A DNA stretch of 55,608 nt. Origin: Comamonadaceae bacterium (GTDB lineage: Bacteria > Pseudomonadota > Gammaproteobacteria > Burkholderiales > Burkholderiaceae_C). The notes beneath the pieces were generated by a model, which saw nothing but the letters and a program-made list of their open reading frames with translations, searched no databases and was not told the DNA's origin. Location: the NCBI GenBank assembly GCA_947475685.1, contig CANJNC010000020.1, positions 1 through 55,608 of the forward strand. Reading direction: 5' to 3'. The translations under genes were made by a program, and so were the position numbers. Shown piece by piece: positions 7,320-16,410 of the stretch; position 1 is the first letter of the stretch; every line of letters begins with the position of its first letter.

Positions 7320-9230
7320 ATGCCCCGTATGCGAAATATATGTTTTTTAATATATGGGCTTTTAATCAGTGCGTTTGCAAGGGGGATTGAAATTGATCCG
7401 ATCTTTAAAACGAGTTACTTGATTGATCACACCCATACCCAATCCATTCAAACCATTGGAGATCAAAAGTTCACGCCCTATCAAAATGAATTGCGCTTGG
7501 GGTACGTAGACGACCCCATTTGGGTCAAGATTGAAATTGAACCTTTGTTTGAGCATTTATCCTTTGGGGCCAATCCACTGAAGTTGCGAATAGGTCCTTA
7601 TTTCACGGATCGCATTGAAAAGTATGAGTTCATCAATCGCGATTGGCGAAAAGCAGTCAAAGGCGCATTGCTTAAAGAGCAAAATGAGTCATGTTCAGAA
7701 GATGCTCATTGCTTTAGTTTGTTGAGCAACCCCGCCCTTTCCAATTCAATTTATCTCAAAATTCAAACTCGTGGCGTCATCTATTTGAGTTTGGATGTGG
7801 GGCGTTCTGAGAAAATTGCTTTTTTAAATATAGACAAAGTAAGACAATCAACGGTCTCCATTGGTTTTGCACTTTTGTTGTTGTTATCGACCTTTGTTTT
7901 TACGCTTTATCGACTCAATTATTTGGTTTTTTCTTACGTTTGTTTGCAATCGATTATTGTTTTCAATTTAATTTATTCGACGGGTTTATGGACCAATTAC
8001 ATCGATTTTTTGTCGCCAGTTCAACTTAAAGACATCAGCTATTTTTTCACGTGTTTAAGGGCTTTATTGATTGCTCAGTTGGTCTACGCGCTGCTTAAAA
8101 ATTATCAAATCAGCAAGGGCTATATTTGGTTGTTGCGTTTGTTGATTTTGTTAACGATTGTGAATGTAACTGTTCTCTTTTTGGGGTATGTAAATTGGGC
8201 CTTAAAGATTCAATTGGCGATACATTTATTCAATATTTTCGTTCAGTTTTATGGCTTGATGTCTAGCAATATTTCTCATCAATTTATTAAAAATTTACTA
8301 TATTCTTCAACAATCGGTTACTTCGTAATCTTTTTAATTGGACTCTTCAATATTGTGGGTTACACGGACTTTTCAATGCCATTTGTGGTGCTGTATTACT
8401 CAAATTTAAATGGCACCATAGTGGGCTCTCTTTTGCTGATGGTTGGCTTTTATCAAGCGCGCCTGCGAAGGATTGAGTTTGAAAAAGAGTTGGACAAAGC
8501 CAAACGTTTGTCCAATGAGGCACAATTGAACAAAGAAAAACTCACCGAACGCACAACCTTGATTGATTTGCTGACCCATGAACTGATGAACCCTTTGGGT
8601 GCAATCAAGTTTTTAGTGGCATCATTAAAGTATTCCGTATCTGCTGAGGAAAACCCCATCAAAAAACTCAACCGAATTGAATCCTCGGTCAATCGCATGA
8701 AGGATTTGATTGAGCAAGTCGCTCTTTCAAACCGTTTAGAGTTGCATCAAATCGACTACCCTTTGGAAGTCTTGGATGCATACCAATTCATTGATGCGTT
8801 CATTGGGGATCATGACGATGAAACTCGGTTTTCGTTGAATATTGAGCCGGGAATTTGTTTTTATAGCAACCCCATATTGCTTGGGCATGTTATAAAAAAC
8901 TTGATCGACAATGCGTACAAGTATGACTCGAAAGAGGATAAAATATCCATTTCGGTTTTCAAAAATACCCCTTTAGAGGAACTCTCTCAGACGACCTCCC
9001 AATCTCAATTGGGTTATTTGACGGTCTTTGAAGTCAGCAATGACTTTGATCCAACCCAAAAACCCGATGAGGGTAAAATTTTCGAAAGATATTATCGTCA
9101 TGAAAACGTGCTGTCCAAGCCTGGCATGGGAATTGGCTTGAGTATTGTGAAAACCGCGCTTGATAAATTGAATAAAGAAATCCAATTTTCGATCCGTGAA
9201 AATCGAGCCACCTTTAAGTTGATTATTTAG
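7320..9230 (+). CDS. 7TMR-DISM sensor histidine kinase
   Basis: A 636-residue hybrid-membrane sensor. A signal peptide (about 1-23) precedes an extracytoplasmic domain of about 140 residues of the 7TMR-DISMED2 type. Seven hydrophobic segments follow (about 170-385), then a coiled linker, a HisKA domain with the phosphorylated histidine at H420 (THELMNPLG), and a HATPase domain with N-box NLIDNAYKY at 527-535 and G-box GMGIGLSIVK near 602. DISMED2 domains often bind carbohydrates or other small molecules. The stop is one base from the response-regulator start, so the two form a two-component pair. A second in-frame ATG at 7329 could also serve. Confidence 0.93.
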   Translation: MPRMRNICFLIYGLLISAFARGIEIDPIFKTSYLIDHTHTQSIQTIGDQKFTPYQNELRLGYVDDPIWVKIEIEPLFEHLSFGANPLKLRIGPYFTDRIEKYEFINRDWRKAVKGALLKEQNESCSEDAHCFSLLSNPALSNSIYLKIQTRGVIYLSLDVGRSEKIAFLNIDKVRQSTVSIGFALLLLLSTFVFTLYRLNYLVFSYVCLQSIIVFNLIYSTGLWTNYIDFLSPVQLKDISYFFTCLRALLIAQLVYALLKNYQISKGYIWLLRLLILLTIVNVTVLFLGYVNWALKIQLAIHLFNIFVQFYGLMSSNISHQFIKNLLYSSTIGYFVIFLIGLFNIVGYTDFSMPFVVLYYSNLNGTIVGSLLLMVGFYQARLRRIEFEKELDKAKRLSNEAQLNKEKLTERTTLIDLLTHELMNPLGAIKFLVASLKYSVSAEENPIKKLNRIESSVNRMKDLIEQVALSNRLELHQIDYPLEVLDAYQFIDAFIGDHDDETRFSLNIEPGICFYSNPILLGHVIKNLIDNAYKYDSKEDKISISVFKNTPLEELSQTTSQSQLGYLTVFEVSNDFDPTQKPDEGKIFERYYRHENVLSKPGMGIGLSIVKTALDKLNKEIQFSIRENRATFKLII

Positions 9231-9231
9231 C

Positions 9232-9960
9232 ATGAATTTAAAATTAAACCATTCCCACCAATTCGTTGTCGCTTTGGTGGAGGATGATCGGCTTTTAAGG
9301 CAAGAGGTGGAAAATCATCTAAAAGCCAATGGCTTTTTGGTGTATTCGGCTGCAAGTGCTTCTGAGCTCAACGACTCGGTGATTCAAGAGTCGGTTGATA
9401 TTTTTATCATCGATATGAGCCTGCCCGGTGAGAGTGGTTTGAGCTTGTGCAAGCGAATTCGTGCGAGTTTGCCCAACGTTGGCATTGTGATCATGACGGC
9501 CAATGCAAATTTGCATGATCGAATTGCGGGCTACAGTCACGGCGGAGCGGATATGTACTTGACCAAACCTGTTTCTCCTGTTGAGTTGGTTTTGGTTTTA
9601 CAAGGATTGGGCAAGCGGGTTAAAAAGTTACTGACCGAGAATTCTTGGTCTTTGAAAATTCAAGATCGAGTTCTGATCAGCCCGGATGGTTCTCAAAAGT
9701 TGCGATTGACCAGCCGCGAAAAGACCCTTCTCATCGCTTTGGCCAACGCCAAAGGAAATATTCTAGACTCGGGCTCATTGAGTGATTTGTTCACAACCGA
9801 TGACATCGATGACATCATGAGCAAACATGCGCTGGAAGAAATGATTGCTCGGTTTAGAAAGAAAATTAAGTCTGCCACACCTGCCGATACTGAACCCGCT
9901 ATCAAGTCCGTTTGGGGCAAAGGTTATCAGTTGTGCTTAAAACTTGAAATCTCTAATTGA
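9232..9960 (+). CDS. OmpR-type response regulator
   Basis: A 242-residue regulator. The receiver domain (about 12-130) shows the acidic pocket E17-D18-D19, phosphoacceptor D61 (IIDMSLPG), T89 and K112. A C-terminal winged helix (about 150-240) begins LTSREKTLLIAL and ends in a VWGKGYQL turn, typical of OmpR/PhoB DNA-binding domains. It starts one base after the kinase stop and is its cognate partner. Target genes are not visible, although the small gene immediately downstream probably belongs to the same transcript. Confidence 0.95.
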   Translation: MNLKLNHSHQFVVALVEDDRLLRQEVENHLKANGFLVYSAASASELNDSVIQESVDIFIIDMSLPGESGLSLCKRIRASLPNVGIVIMTANANLHDRIAGYSHGGADMYLTKPVSPVELVLVLQGLGKRVKKLLTENSWSLKIQDRVLISPDGSQKLRLTSREKTLLIALANAKGNILDSGSLSDLFTTDDIDDIMSKHALEEMIARFRKKIKSATPADTEPAIKSVWGKGYQLCLKLEISN

Positions 9961-9999
9961 TTGTGTATTTTAAAATTTGTAGGTTGGGTGATTGGTTCA

Positions 10000-10512
10000 A
10001 TGGAAAATTTACCTGGTTCTTTTGTCAATTTGATCCTAAAAATGACAGGAATGTACTCACACCGCCACGATTTGGCGACTTATTTTGGCTCTCATTTTGA
10101 GGGGGCTTTAACTTCGGTGAAGCTCAACCTCGGCTTGGAGAAAGTTGTTGAGGCCAAGACCATTGCTTTGGTGGAGGATTTTCACCTCAAGCCTCAATTG
10201 CTAGAATGTTTTTCATTGCGTGAAACACAAAACTTATTGAGCTTTGCTGTGGAGGGTGAATTGAATGTGTTGGTGGTTCAAGAAGCGCAATCTCCTTATT
10301 CACAGCATTGGAGTTTTCCAATTTCTTCAAACTTCAATTTGATCGTGAACAACCAAAAGCATTTGTTGATCAAGGTTCAAGCTCGGTATGACAGAGAGGT
10401 GGATGCGCTCATTGATTTGAGTGTTGACAAAGATGAATTTGATTTTGAGACCTACAAAGAGGTGCTTGGTCAATACACCGCTTACCACCGCACTTTCAAT
10501 CCTAAACATTGA
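10000..10512 (+). CDS. Unknown protein encoded after a two-component system
   Basis: About 170 residues, not recognised. It is soluble-looking, with mixed alpha/beta composition and no signal peptide or membrane helix when started at the ATG at 10000. In frame, a TTG at 9961 directly abuts the regulator stop, and another ATG lies at 10042. None has a convincing ribosome-binding site, so translation may depend on coupling to the regulator gene. Position suggests a role in the same signalling unit, for example as an accessory or output protein. This is inference only. Confidence 0.6.
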   Translation: MENLPGSFVNLILKMTGMYSHRHDLATYFGSHFEGALTSVKLNLGLEKVVEAKTIALVEDFHLKPQLLECFSLRETQNLLSFAVEGELNVLVVQEAQSPYSQHWSFPISSNFNLIVNNQKHLLIKVQARYDREVDALIDLSVDKDEFDFETYKEVLGQYTAYHRTFNPKH

Positions 10513-10543
10513 CGCCTGAACCGTGGGTTTAAGTTCAGGCGTC
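10511..10543. terminator. Bidirectional hairpin between convergent genes
   Basis: A perfect 11-bp inverted repeat, GACGCCTGAAC (10511-10521) and GTTCAGGCGTC (10533-10543), with an 11-base loop. It overlaps the stop of the unknown gene and precedes the convergent small secreted-protein gene. A strong T-tract is missing on both sides, so termination efficiency is uncertain. Confidence 0.6.
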
Positions 10544-10562
10544 AACTCAAGCGGTGCTTGGT

Positions 10563-10784
10563 TTATTTTTTGCCGTTGCCCGTTTGTAGGGGTGTTGAAG
10601 CGCTGTGCTTGGTGGCTGCAGGTGTGTGTGCTTTTTCAGCGCCTTTGCCCGCTTTGGACTTGACCGATGCAGCCGCCGTGCTTGTTGGCGCAGAGGTTGT
10701 TGCACTTGGACTTGTTGCAAGAGTGGCCGCCATCGTGATGGAGGCGAAAGAAGCAATTGCCAACAAAGTGAAGATTTTTTTCAT
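10563..10784 (-). CDS. Small secreted Ala/Lys/Thr-rich protein
   Basis: A 73-residue protein. MKKIFTLLAIASF opens a standard signal peptide ending near MAA. The mature part is low-complexity, rich in Ala, Thr, Ser and Lys, and ends GNGKK. I chose the ATG with AAAGGG upstream; longer in-frame starts would bury the signal peptide. Many betaproteobacteria encode similar small alanine/lysine-rich periplasmic proteins of unknown role. It sits alone, convergent with the two-component operon. Confidence 0.65.
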   Translation of the reverse strand: MKKIFTLLAIASFASITMAATLATSPSATTSAPTSTAAASVKSKAGKGAEKAHTPAATKHSASTPLQTGNGKK

Positions 10785-11084
10785 GATGAGACCCTTTCGG
10801 TTTTTTGTCAGCTCCTCGGATTGGGAGTATCTATACAACGCGTGCCGTGAGACATGTGTTGACGCAAATATTTAATTTTTTGTGTCAACTTTTACGTTTC
10901 ATTTGACGTTACGTCTTGCCACGCGTCCTTTGCAATCGATCTCACCTTGAGTCCGAGCTCAGGTCAGGGGAATTCACTCAAGTCGCTCGCTTGGCACTAG
11001 AATGAGGGCTTTTGTGAGCCAGATGATTGGTTTGACGAATCGTCATTGAAGCTCTTGTCCAGCGCCAACCCATACCTGCACCTT

Positions 11085-11558
11085 ATGAAAATAGCCCTCA
11101 CCATCAACCATACGCCCCATTCCTTTGACGTGGAGCCGCGAACGCTGCTTGTTGATTTGCTCAGGGACCATTGTCATTTGACGGGAACCCATGTGGGATG
11201 CGACACCTCTCAGTGCGGTTGCTGCACCGTGTTAAAAGACGGTGTTTCCATCAAGGCGTGTACCACTTTGGCAGCTCAAGTCGATGCATGTCACATCACC
11301 ACCATCGAGGGTTTGGGGCAAGACGCTTTGCATCCAGTGCAAGTGGCGTTTGCCCAGTGTCACGCATTGCAGTGTGGCTTTTGTACTCCCGGGATGATCA
11401 TGTCCAGTGTAGATTTGCTCAACAAAAATCCCAACCCCACTGATGAAGACATCATGCTCGCTTTGGAGGGCAATTTGTGCCGCTGTACGGGTTATGTCAA
11501 TATCGTTGCTGCGGTCAAAGCCGCTGCGAGCCAGATGAGAATGGGGGCAAAAGCATGA
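11085..11558 (+). CDS. Molybdenum hydroxylase 2Fe-2S subunit (CoxS/IorA type)
   Basis: A 157-residue iron-sulfur subunit. The N-terminal plant-type ferredoxin domain has the cysteine set GCDTSQCGCC plus a later Cys. The C-terminal helical domain carries CGFCTPGM and CRCTGY, binding the second 2Fe-2S cluster. Length fits the family. In the holoenzyme it passes electrons from the molybdopterin site to FAD or a cytochrome. The large subunit gene overlaps its stop as ATGA. I chose the ATG at 11085; the upstream TTG adds an unlikely extension. Substrate class (purine, nicotinate, isoquinoline, CO or aldehyde) is not fixed by this subunit. Confidence 0.95.
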   Translation: MKIALTINHTPHSFDVEPRTLLVDLLRDHCHLTGTHVGCDTSQCGCCTVLKDGVSIKACTTLAAQVDACHITTIEGLGQDALHPVQVAFAQCHALQCGFCTPGMIMSSVDLLNKNPNPTDEDIMLALEGNLCRCTGYVNIVAAVKAAASQMRMGAKA

Positions 11559-13870
11559 GTGCAGTTCAATTCGATACCAGCTCCTTTTCTAGGCAAGAGG
11601 ATTTGCATCTGATCACGGGCCAGGGCAAGTTCACCGCGGATCAATCCTATCCCGATATGCTGCACATGGCTGTGATTCGATCGGTTCACGCGCATGCCAA
11701 GATCTTATCCATGGATTTGACGGCCGTTAAAGCCTCTCCTGGTGTCAAATTGGTCTTGGCTCATGACGACATTGCTCGTGAGGGAGCGCAAGATCTGCCG
11801 CATGCAGTGAATTTGACGTCCATCGATGGAGAGCCACAAAAAATCAACAAAATGCCTGTCTTGGCCAAGCATCGAGTTCATTTTGTCGGTCAACCCATTG
11901 CCTTTGTGGTTGCTCAAACCGCTTATCAAGCCCAAGACGCCTGTGAATTGGCTCAAATTGAGTTTGAGATCCTGCAGGCCTGTGCCGATGTGGCCTCAAC
12001 GATTGCCAATGAAGCACCGGTCTTGCATGAAGCAATGGCAAACAATGTCTCTTGTGTGTTTTCCTCCGGTGACAAGGCAAGCGCAGAGGCGGCCTTTGCC
12101 AAGGCACACCATGTGAGCGAAGTGTGTGTCAACAGTCAGCGCTTGATTGGGTTTCCCATGGAGCCTAGAGCCGTGGTGGCCAAGTATGACGCCAAGACTC
12201 AAAAAACAACCATTCACACCCCATCGCAAGGACTTTTAAGCATGCAGGGGTATTTGGGCCAAAGCACGGGCTTAAAGCCCGAGCAAATGCAAATTGTCAC
12301 GCAAGATGTGGGCGGCTCCTTTGGTCTGAGGACCGCTGCTTACAGCGAGCACGTCGGAGTCGTGATTGCCACTCGAATGCTCAATCAAGCCATTAAATGG
12401 GTGGGCACACGCTCTGAGGTTTTTTTAAGCGATTGGCATGGCCGAGCTTTGAGCCTCCATGGATCCATTGCTTTGGATGAGCGGGGTCAGATTTTGGCCA
12501 TTCGTTTTGATGACCAAGTCGACGTGGGTGCCTATAACTGCTACATGTCTTCATTCATTGGATCAAGAAACCTCTCCATCACCATGGGGGGGGTGTACAA
12601 GGTGCCTGCTTTGTACATGCAAAGCACCATTGTCTATACCAATACAGTGCCGACCTCCGCTTACCGTGGTGCGGGCCGTCCAGATATTGCATATGCGGTG
12701 GAGCGCTTGATTGATTTTGCTGCGCATGAACATGGTTTCGATCCCATTCAGATCAGGCGTCAAAACTTCATTGAGCTTGATCAATTTCCTTACAAAACGG
12801 CCATTGGCACGGTGTATGACGCGTGTGATTTCAATTTGGTCATGGACCGCGCTTTGGCTTTGGCCGATTATGAGGGATTTCAAGCTCGTCGCGCTGTGTC
12901 GACTTCAAAGGGGAAATTGCGCGGCATTGGTTTGTCGACCTACCTTGAAGCCTCTGGAGCGGGTAATGTGCAAAAAGACCAAGTGGATGGCCAATTCAAC
13001 TCTGATCGCGTCTTGGTGATCTCTGGTGTGACGGGTGCCTCGGGGCAGGGACATGAGACCTCGTTTGCAAAAATCGTAGACAACGAATTGGGTCTTGGCC
13101 CTCAGCATGTCAAGTACCAAGCGGGGGTGTACGGCTTGGCATTGATTGGCAATGGCACAGGAGGCTCTAGAACTTTATATGGAGCGGGCAGTGCGATTAA
13201 AAATTTGTGTGCGCATATTCGAGAGCAATTGGCTTTGGTCTTGGCTGGGCGATGGTCTTGTGCTGTCAGTGACGTGGTTTACCAAACTGGGCATTGGAGG
13301 AGCCTTGGGACAACGGTGACGCCCATGCAAACTGCCCAAGTCTTGGCCAGTTTATCTGTCACAGAGCTTGAAGGTCTCAGTGGCATGGGAGAAGCCCAGT
13401 CTGGTGCAACCTATCCAAACGGCTGTCATGTTGCGGAAATCGAGGTGGATACGCAAACGGGTGAAGTCCAGATTTTAAACTACGTCTCAGTCGATGAATT
13501 GGGAACGGTTATTTCACCGCAGTTGGTTCAAGGCCAAGTTCATGGAGGGGTGATACAAGGTTTTGGCCAGGCCTTTTGTGAGCAAGTGGTCTATGACGAG
13601 CAAGGTCAACTGCTCAGTGGTTCCTTGATGGACTATGCCTTGCCCAGAGCAGGGGGCATGCCCATCATTCTCAACGAGACCGTTGAGGTGCACACCTCTT
13701 TGAATTTGCTTGGGGCCAAAGGCGTGGGTGAATCTGGGTGCACGGGCTCTTTGCCGGCTTTGGCCAATGCGATGATGTCTGCTTTGCGCCCTTTTGGAAT
13801 TGATCGCATGGACATGCCCTTTACACCCATGAAGGTCTGGAGCGCTTTACAAAATGCGCAATCAAAATAA
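11555..13870 (+). CDS. Molybdenum hydroxylase large, molybdopterin-binding subunit
   Basis: A 771-residue catalytic subunit of the xanthine dehydrogenase/CO dehydrogenase family. Visible landmarks are the N-terminal 'a/b hammerhead' region (about 15-130), the QDVGGSFG molybdenum-cofactor contact, YRGAGRPD, GASGQGHET and the C-terminal GVGESG segment with the active-site glutamate. I see no CO-dehydrogenase-type selenyl-cysteine loop, so a carbon-hydroxylating or aldehyde-oxidising role is more likely. The start overlaps the small-subunit stop by four bases (ATGA). No FAD-binding medium subunit gene is present, which suggests a two-subunit enzyme delivering electrons to another carrier. Confidence 0.93.
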   Translation: MSAVQFDTSSFSRQEDLHLITGQGKFTADQSYPDMLHMAVIRSVHAHAKILSMDLTAVKASPGVKLVLAHDDIAREGAQDLPHAVNLTSIDGEPQKINKMPVLAKHRVHFVGQPIAFVVAQTAYQAQDACELAQIEFEILQACADVASTIANEAPVLHEAMANNVSCVFSSGDKASAEAAFAKAHHVSEVCVNSQRLIGFPMEPRAVVAKYDAKTQKTTIHTPSQGLLSMQGYLGQSTGLKPEQMQIVTQDVGGSFGLRTAAYSEHVGVVIATRMLNQAIKWVGTRSEVFLSDWHGRALSLHGSIALDERGQILAIRFDDQVDVGAYNCYMSSFIGSRNLSITMGGVYKVPALYMQSTIVYTNTVPTSAYRGAGRPDIAYAVERLIDFAAHEHGFDPIQIRRQNFIELDQFPYKTAIGTVYDACDFNLVMDRALALADYEGFQARRAVSTSKGKLRGIGLSTYLEASGAGNVQKDQVDGQFNSDRVLVISGVTGASGQGHETSFAKIVDNELGLGPQHVKYQAGVYGLALIGNGTGGSRTLYGAGSAIKNLCAHIREQLALVLAGRWSCAVSDVVYQTGHWRSLGTTVTPMQTAQVLASLSVTELEGLSGMGEAQSGATYPNGCHVAEIEVDTQTGEVQILNYVSVDELGTVISPQLVQGQVHGGVIQGFGQAFCEQVVYDEQGQLLSGSLMDYALPRAGGMPIILNETVEVHTSLNLLGAKGVGESGCTGSLPALANAMMSALRPFGIDRMDMPFTPMKVWSALQNAQSK

Positions 13871-13912
13871 GATGGCTTGGATGTAATTTCCCCCCCTTTC
13901 TAGCGACTGATC

Positions 13913-14125
13913 ATGGAACAAAAGACGCGAGACTACTTTTCGTTTTTCTTATCCATTTATTTCTTTGGATTGGCTTTGTGCGCCCTGTGGGCGTTGCTAC
14001 CAAGCTCTGGCAGGCCCACTGCGATGCATTTGATGCTGTCATTGACTTTTTGTACCTTGGGTTTGGTTTTTTTCTTGCGTGGTCTTCGCTTGGTGATCTA
14101 TGCTTGGGATAAGCCAGTTAAGTAG
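13913..14125 (+). CDS. Small two-helix membrane protein
   Basis: A 70-residue product with two hydrophobic helices (about 9-30 and 38-62) separated by a short SSGRPT turn, ending in a basic tail. Not recognised. It lies 43 bases after the molybdenum hydroxylase stop on the same strand, so it may be co-transcribed. There is no strong ribosome-binding site. Coding status rests mainly on the coherent membrane topology. Confidence 0.45.
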   Translation: MEQKTRDYFSFFLSIYFFGLALCALWALLPSSGRPTAMHLMLSLTFCTLGLVFFLRGLRLVIYAWDKPVK

Positions 14126-14133
14126 TTGATTTA

Positions 14134-14182
14134 TAAGGCCTTTATAGCAAGCATGGAGCGAGGAGGCTCTTGAAAGGCCTTA
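14134..14182. terminator. Possible hairpin after the small membrane protein gene
   Basis: Inverted repeat TAAGGCCTTT (14134-14143) and AAAGGCCTTA (14173-14182) with a 29-base loop. It follows the small membrane protein gene and precedes the aminotransferase gene. There is no T-run, so it could be a regulator site instead. Confidence 0.3.
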
Positions 14183-14268
14183 ATTGAAACTTGCCAATCA
14201 AGAGAATTAGGCAAAACAAGGGCACTTAAGGGATAATAAGACATTAAAAAATCAAACAGTTGGCTGAT

Positions 14269-15450
14269 ATGAATGCCGACATCACGGAGAACCTTATGCC
14301 AGGCTTACTTCCCAATATTGATCCAGATGGACTCTTAGAGTTCTCAGTGGTCTACACAGACCGAGCTTTGAACCACATGTCTAAACGCTTTCAAGGCGTG
14401 ATGTGTGATATATCTTCTATTTTGAAGGAGGTGTACCAATCTCACTCCGCTGTGTTGGTGCCTGGCAGTGGAACATTTGGCATGGAGTCTGTTGCACGTC
14501 AATTTGCGACAGGCAAGAAGGTTTTGGTCGTTCGCAACGGTTGGTTCAGCTACCGTTGGAGCCAAATCTTTGAAATGGGTCACATCCCTGCTCAATCAAC
14601 TGTATTGAAAGCCAGAAGGCTCTCCAACGAGAGCCAATCGGCTTGGATTCCTTGCCCTGTGCAAGAAGTGGTGAACACGATTAAAGAGCAAAAACCCGAT
14701 GTGGTGTTCGCTCCTCACGTTGAAACTTCTGCTGGCATGATCTTGCCCGATGATTATTTGTCCGAAATCAGTGCGGCCGTTCACGACGTGGGTGGTCTGA
14801 TGGTTTTGGACTGTATTGCTTCAGGTGCCATGTGGGTTGATATGAAGAAAACGGGTGTCGATATCTTGATCTCTGCCCCTCAAAAAGGCTGGAGTGGCTC
14901 GCCTTGTTGTGCCATGGTGATGCTCAGTGAGCGAGCCAGAAAAGCCATTGATCAAACCGCCAGTACCAGCTTTGCAAGTGACTTGAAGAAGTGGTTGCAA
15001 ATCATGGAGACTTATGAAAGCGGCAGCCACAGCTACCACACCACACTTCCAACGGATGCATTGACGCGTTTGAGAGAAGTGATGGTTGAGACCAAGTCCT
15101 ATGGCTTTGAAAAAGTCAAAGCCGAGCAGGTCAATTTGGGCGCTGAGGTTCGCAAACTGTTTGAGTCTCGCGGCATCAAGAGCGTTGCGGCCGATGGCTT
15201 TAAAGCGCCAGGTGTCGTGGTGAGTTATACCAAGGATGCCGATATTCACAGTTCCAAGAAGTTTTTGTCGATGGGCTTGCAAACAGCATCGGGCGTTCCC
15301 CTTCAGTGCGATGAGCCAGCAGACTTCATGACCTTTAGAGTGGGTCTTTTCGGCTTGGAGAAACTGCACAATGTTTCCAGAAGCGTTGAGCAATTGGCCA
15401 AAGCCTTGGATCAAATGGGCATCACCGCCAAAGATCCAGCGATCGCTTAA
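14269..15450 (+). CDS. Class V aminotransferase (serine/alanine-glyoxylate type)
   Basis: About 393 residues. The PLP-enzyme layout is clear: GSGTFGMES near the N-terminal third, VLDCIASGA holding the aspartate that pairs with the pyridine nitrogen, and SAPQKGWSG carrying the Schiff-base lysine. It resembles serine-pyruvate/alanine-glyoxylate aminotransferases, which move an amino group from serine or alanine to glyoxylate or pyruvate. Phosphonate-type class V enzymes are an alternative. The start is unclear: TTG 14260, ATG 14269 and ATG 14296 are in frame and none has a strong ribosome-binding site. A strong terminator follows, so it is probably monocistronic. Confidence 0.9.
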   Translation: MNADITENLMPGLLPNIDPDGLLEFSVVYTDRALNHMSKRFQGVMCDISSILKEVYQSHSAVLVPGSGTFGMESVARQFATGKKVLVVRNGWFSYRWSQIFEMGHIPAQSTVLKARRLSNESQSAWIPCPVQEVVNTIKEQKPDVVFAPHVETSAGMILPDDYLSEISAAVHDVGGLMVLDCIASGAMWVDMKKTGVDILISAPQKGWSGSPCCAMVMLSERARKAIDQTASTSFASDLKKWLQIMETYESGSHSYHTTLPTDALTRLREVMVETKSYGFEKVKAEQVNLGAEVRKLFESRGIKSVAADGFKAPGVVVSYTKDADIHSSKKFLSMGLQTASGVPLQCDEPADFMTFRVGLFGLEKLHNVSRSVEQLAKALDQMGITAKDPAIA

Positions 15451-15470
15451 ACACGGCACTGTGCACATTA

Positions 15471-15508
15471 AACTCGAAGAAGCACACTGTGTGCTTCTTC
15501 GAGTTTTG
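15471..15508 (+). terminator. Strong rho-independent terminator
   Basis: A perfect 17-bp inverted repeat, AACTCGAAGAAGCACAC (15471-15487) and its complement (15489-15505), runs into a TTTT tract. It ends the aminotransferase transcript. The near absence of a loop means the inner few pairs stay open. Confidence 0.85.
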
Positions 15509-15879
15509 TGCCCTTCTTTTAGAACACCTGCTCTCTAAAAGACTTCGGTCCTCTAAAGAAATGAGCCGCCCCTACTCTATGCACTAGACCTCTTGCGTGA
15601 GAGGTTCTTGTTTTGCTCGGTGTCCTGGCGAAGTGCTCCTAAAGTGGCCATTCACAATGGGTTCATCAAGCGCCTTTGCCCAAGATAGCTCAGGTGCAAA
15701 TAGACCGTGCGAATAGACGGTGTGAACAGACGCAAAGGAGTTTTAAGACCCCAAAGCCTCTTTGGTAGATGCCCTGACACACTTGTGCGCTTAAAAAGTT
15801 TAGACTCATGAAGACGTGAGCCTCAAAGAGGTTTGGCGTTTCAGATTCGCTTTCAATTTATATTTTGGAGACCTTATAG
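15509..15879. other. Intergenic region upstream of a cupin gene
   Basis: About 370 bases without a credible gene. It holds a small hairpin (ACCTCT 15588-15593 with AGAGGT 15600-15605) and the three 13-base tandem units listed separately. The promoter of the cupin gene must lie here. No RNA family was recognised. Confidence 0.5.
15694..15732. repeat. Three tandem 13-base units
   Basis: GTGCAAATAGACC, GTGCGAATAGACG and GTGTGAACAGACG follow each other without gaps, about 150 bases before the cupin start. The shared core is GTGnrAAnAGACs. They could be iterated regulator sites or a decayed satellite. Confidence 0.7.
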
Positions 15880-16365
15880 ATGGATACAGTCAAAGTCAGG
15901 CGCGTGATCACAGGGCACGACGACACAGGTCGTGCGGTTGTGAAAATTGATGAAAATTGCACGCACTTTAAAGAGGGTCGTAAAAACGGCTTTGCTTCCA
16001 ACATCTGGACAACAGAAACTGCACCAGCAGACAATTCATCTCAAAAAGACATGGGGCTGCGTGAAGGCAAATTCACCATGATCGAGAATGGCTCAGTCTT
16101 TAGAATTTTAGATTTCAAGCCTGGCGTTGAAAAACGAGTCCACCGCACAGATTCCATTGACTACATTGTGGTGATGTCAGGTGAGATCGACATGGAGTTG
16201 GAGGAGGGCCAAGAGGTTCATCTCAAAGCCGGGGACGTCATGGTCCAAAGGGGCACGGTTCACAATTGGATCAACCGTGGGACCGAGTCTTGCGTGATGG
16301 CGGTGATTTTGATTCATGCCCACCCTGTTGAGGCTGGTGGCAAGACCTTGAGCGCCTTTGGTTAA
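15880..16365 (+). CDS. Single-domain cupin, type A
   Basis: A 161-residue cupin. The opening VRRVITGHDDTGRAVV recurs in two other loci here (35593 and the pseudogene at 37177). The barrel (about 65-150) carries HRTDSIDYIVV and a second motif ending VHNWINRG, giving likely histidine metal ligands. Such small cupins act as metal-dependent lyases, isomerases or dioxygenases, or simply bind ligands; the reaction is unknown. The start has GGAG upstream. It is monocistronic, facing the convergent ROK kinase gene. Recurrence beside Bug genes suggests work on a carboxylate or aromatic substrate. Confidence 0.88.
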   Translation: MDTVKVRRVITGHDDTGRAVVKIDENCTHFKEGRKNGFASNIWTTETAPADNSSQKDMGLREGKFTMIENGSVFRILDFKPGVEKRVHRTDSIDYIVVMSGEIDMELEEGQEVHLKAGDVMVQRGTVHNWINRGTESCVMAVILIHAHPVEAGGKTLSAFG

Positions 16366-16410
16366 AGCCCCCCTTTTTTCTAAGCAAATGACCTCAGTGA
16401 AAGAGGCGCG

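Noticed and set aside
14821-15468. Minus-strand open frame of 215 codons
   Set aside because: Antisense to the class V aminotransferase and its terminator.
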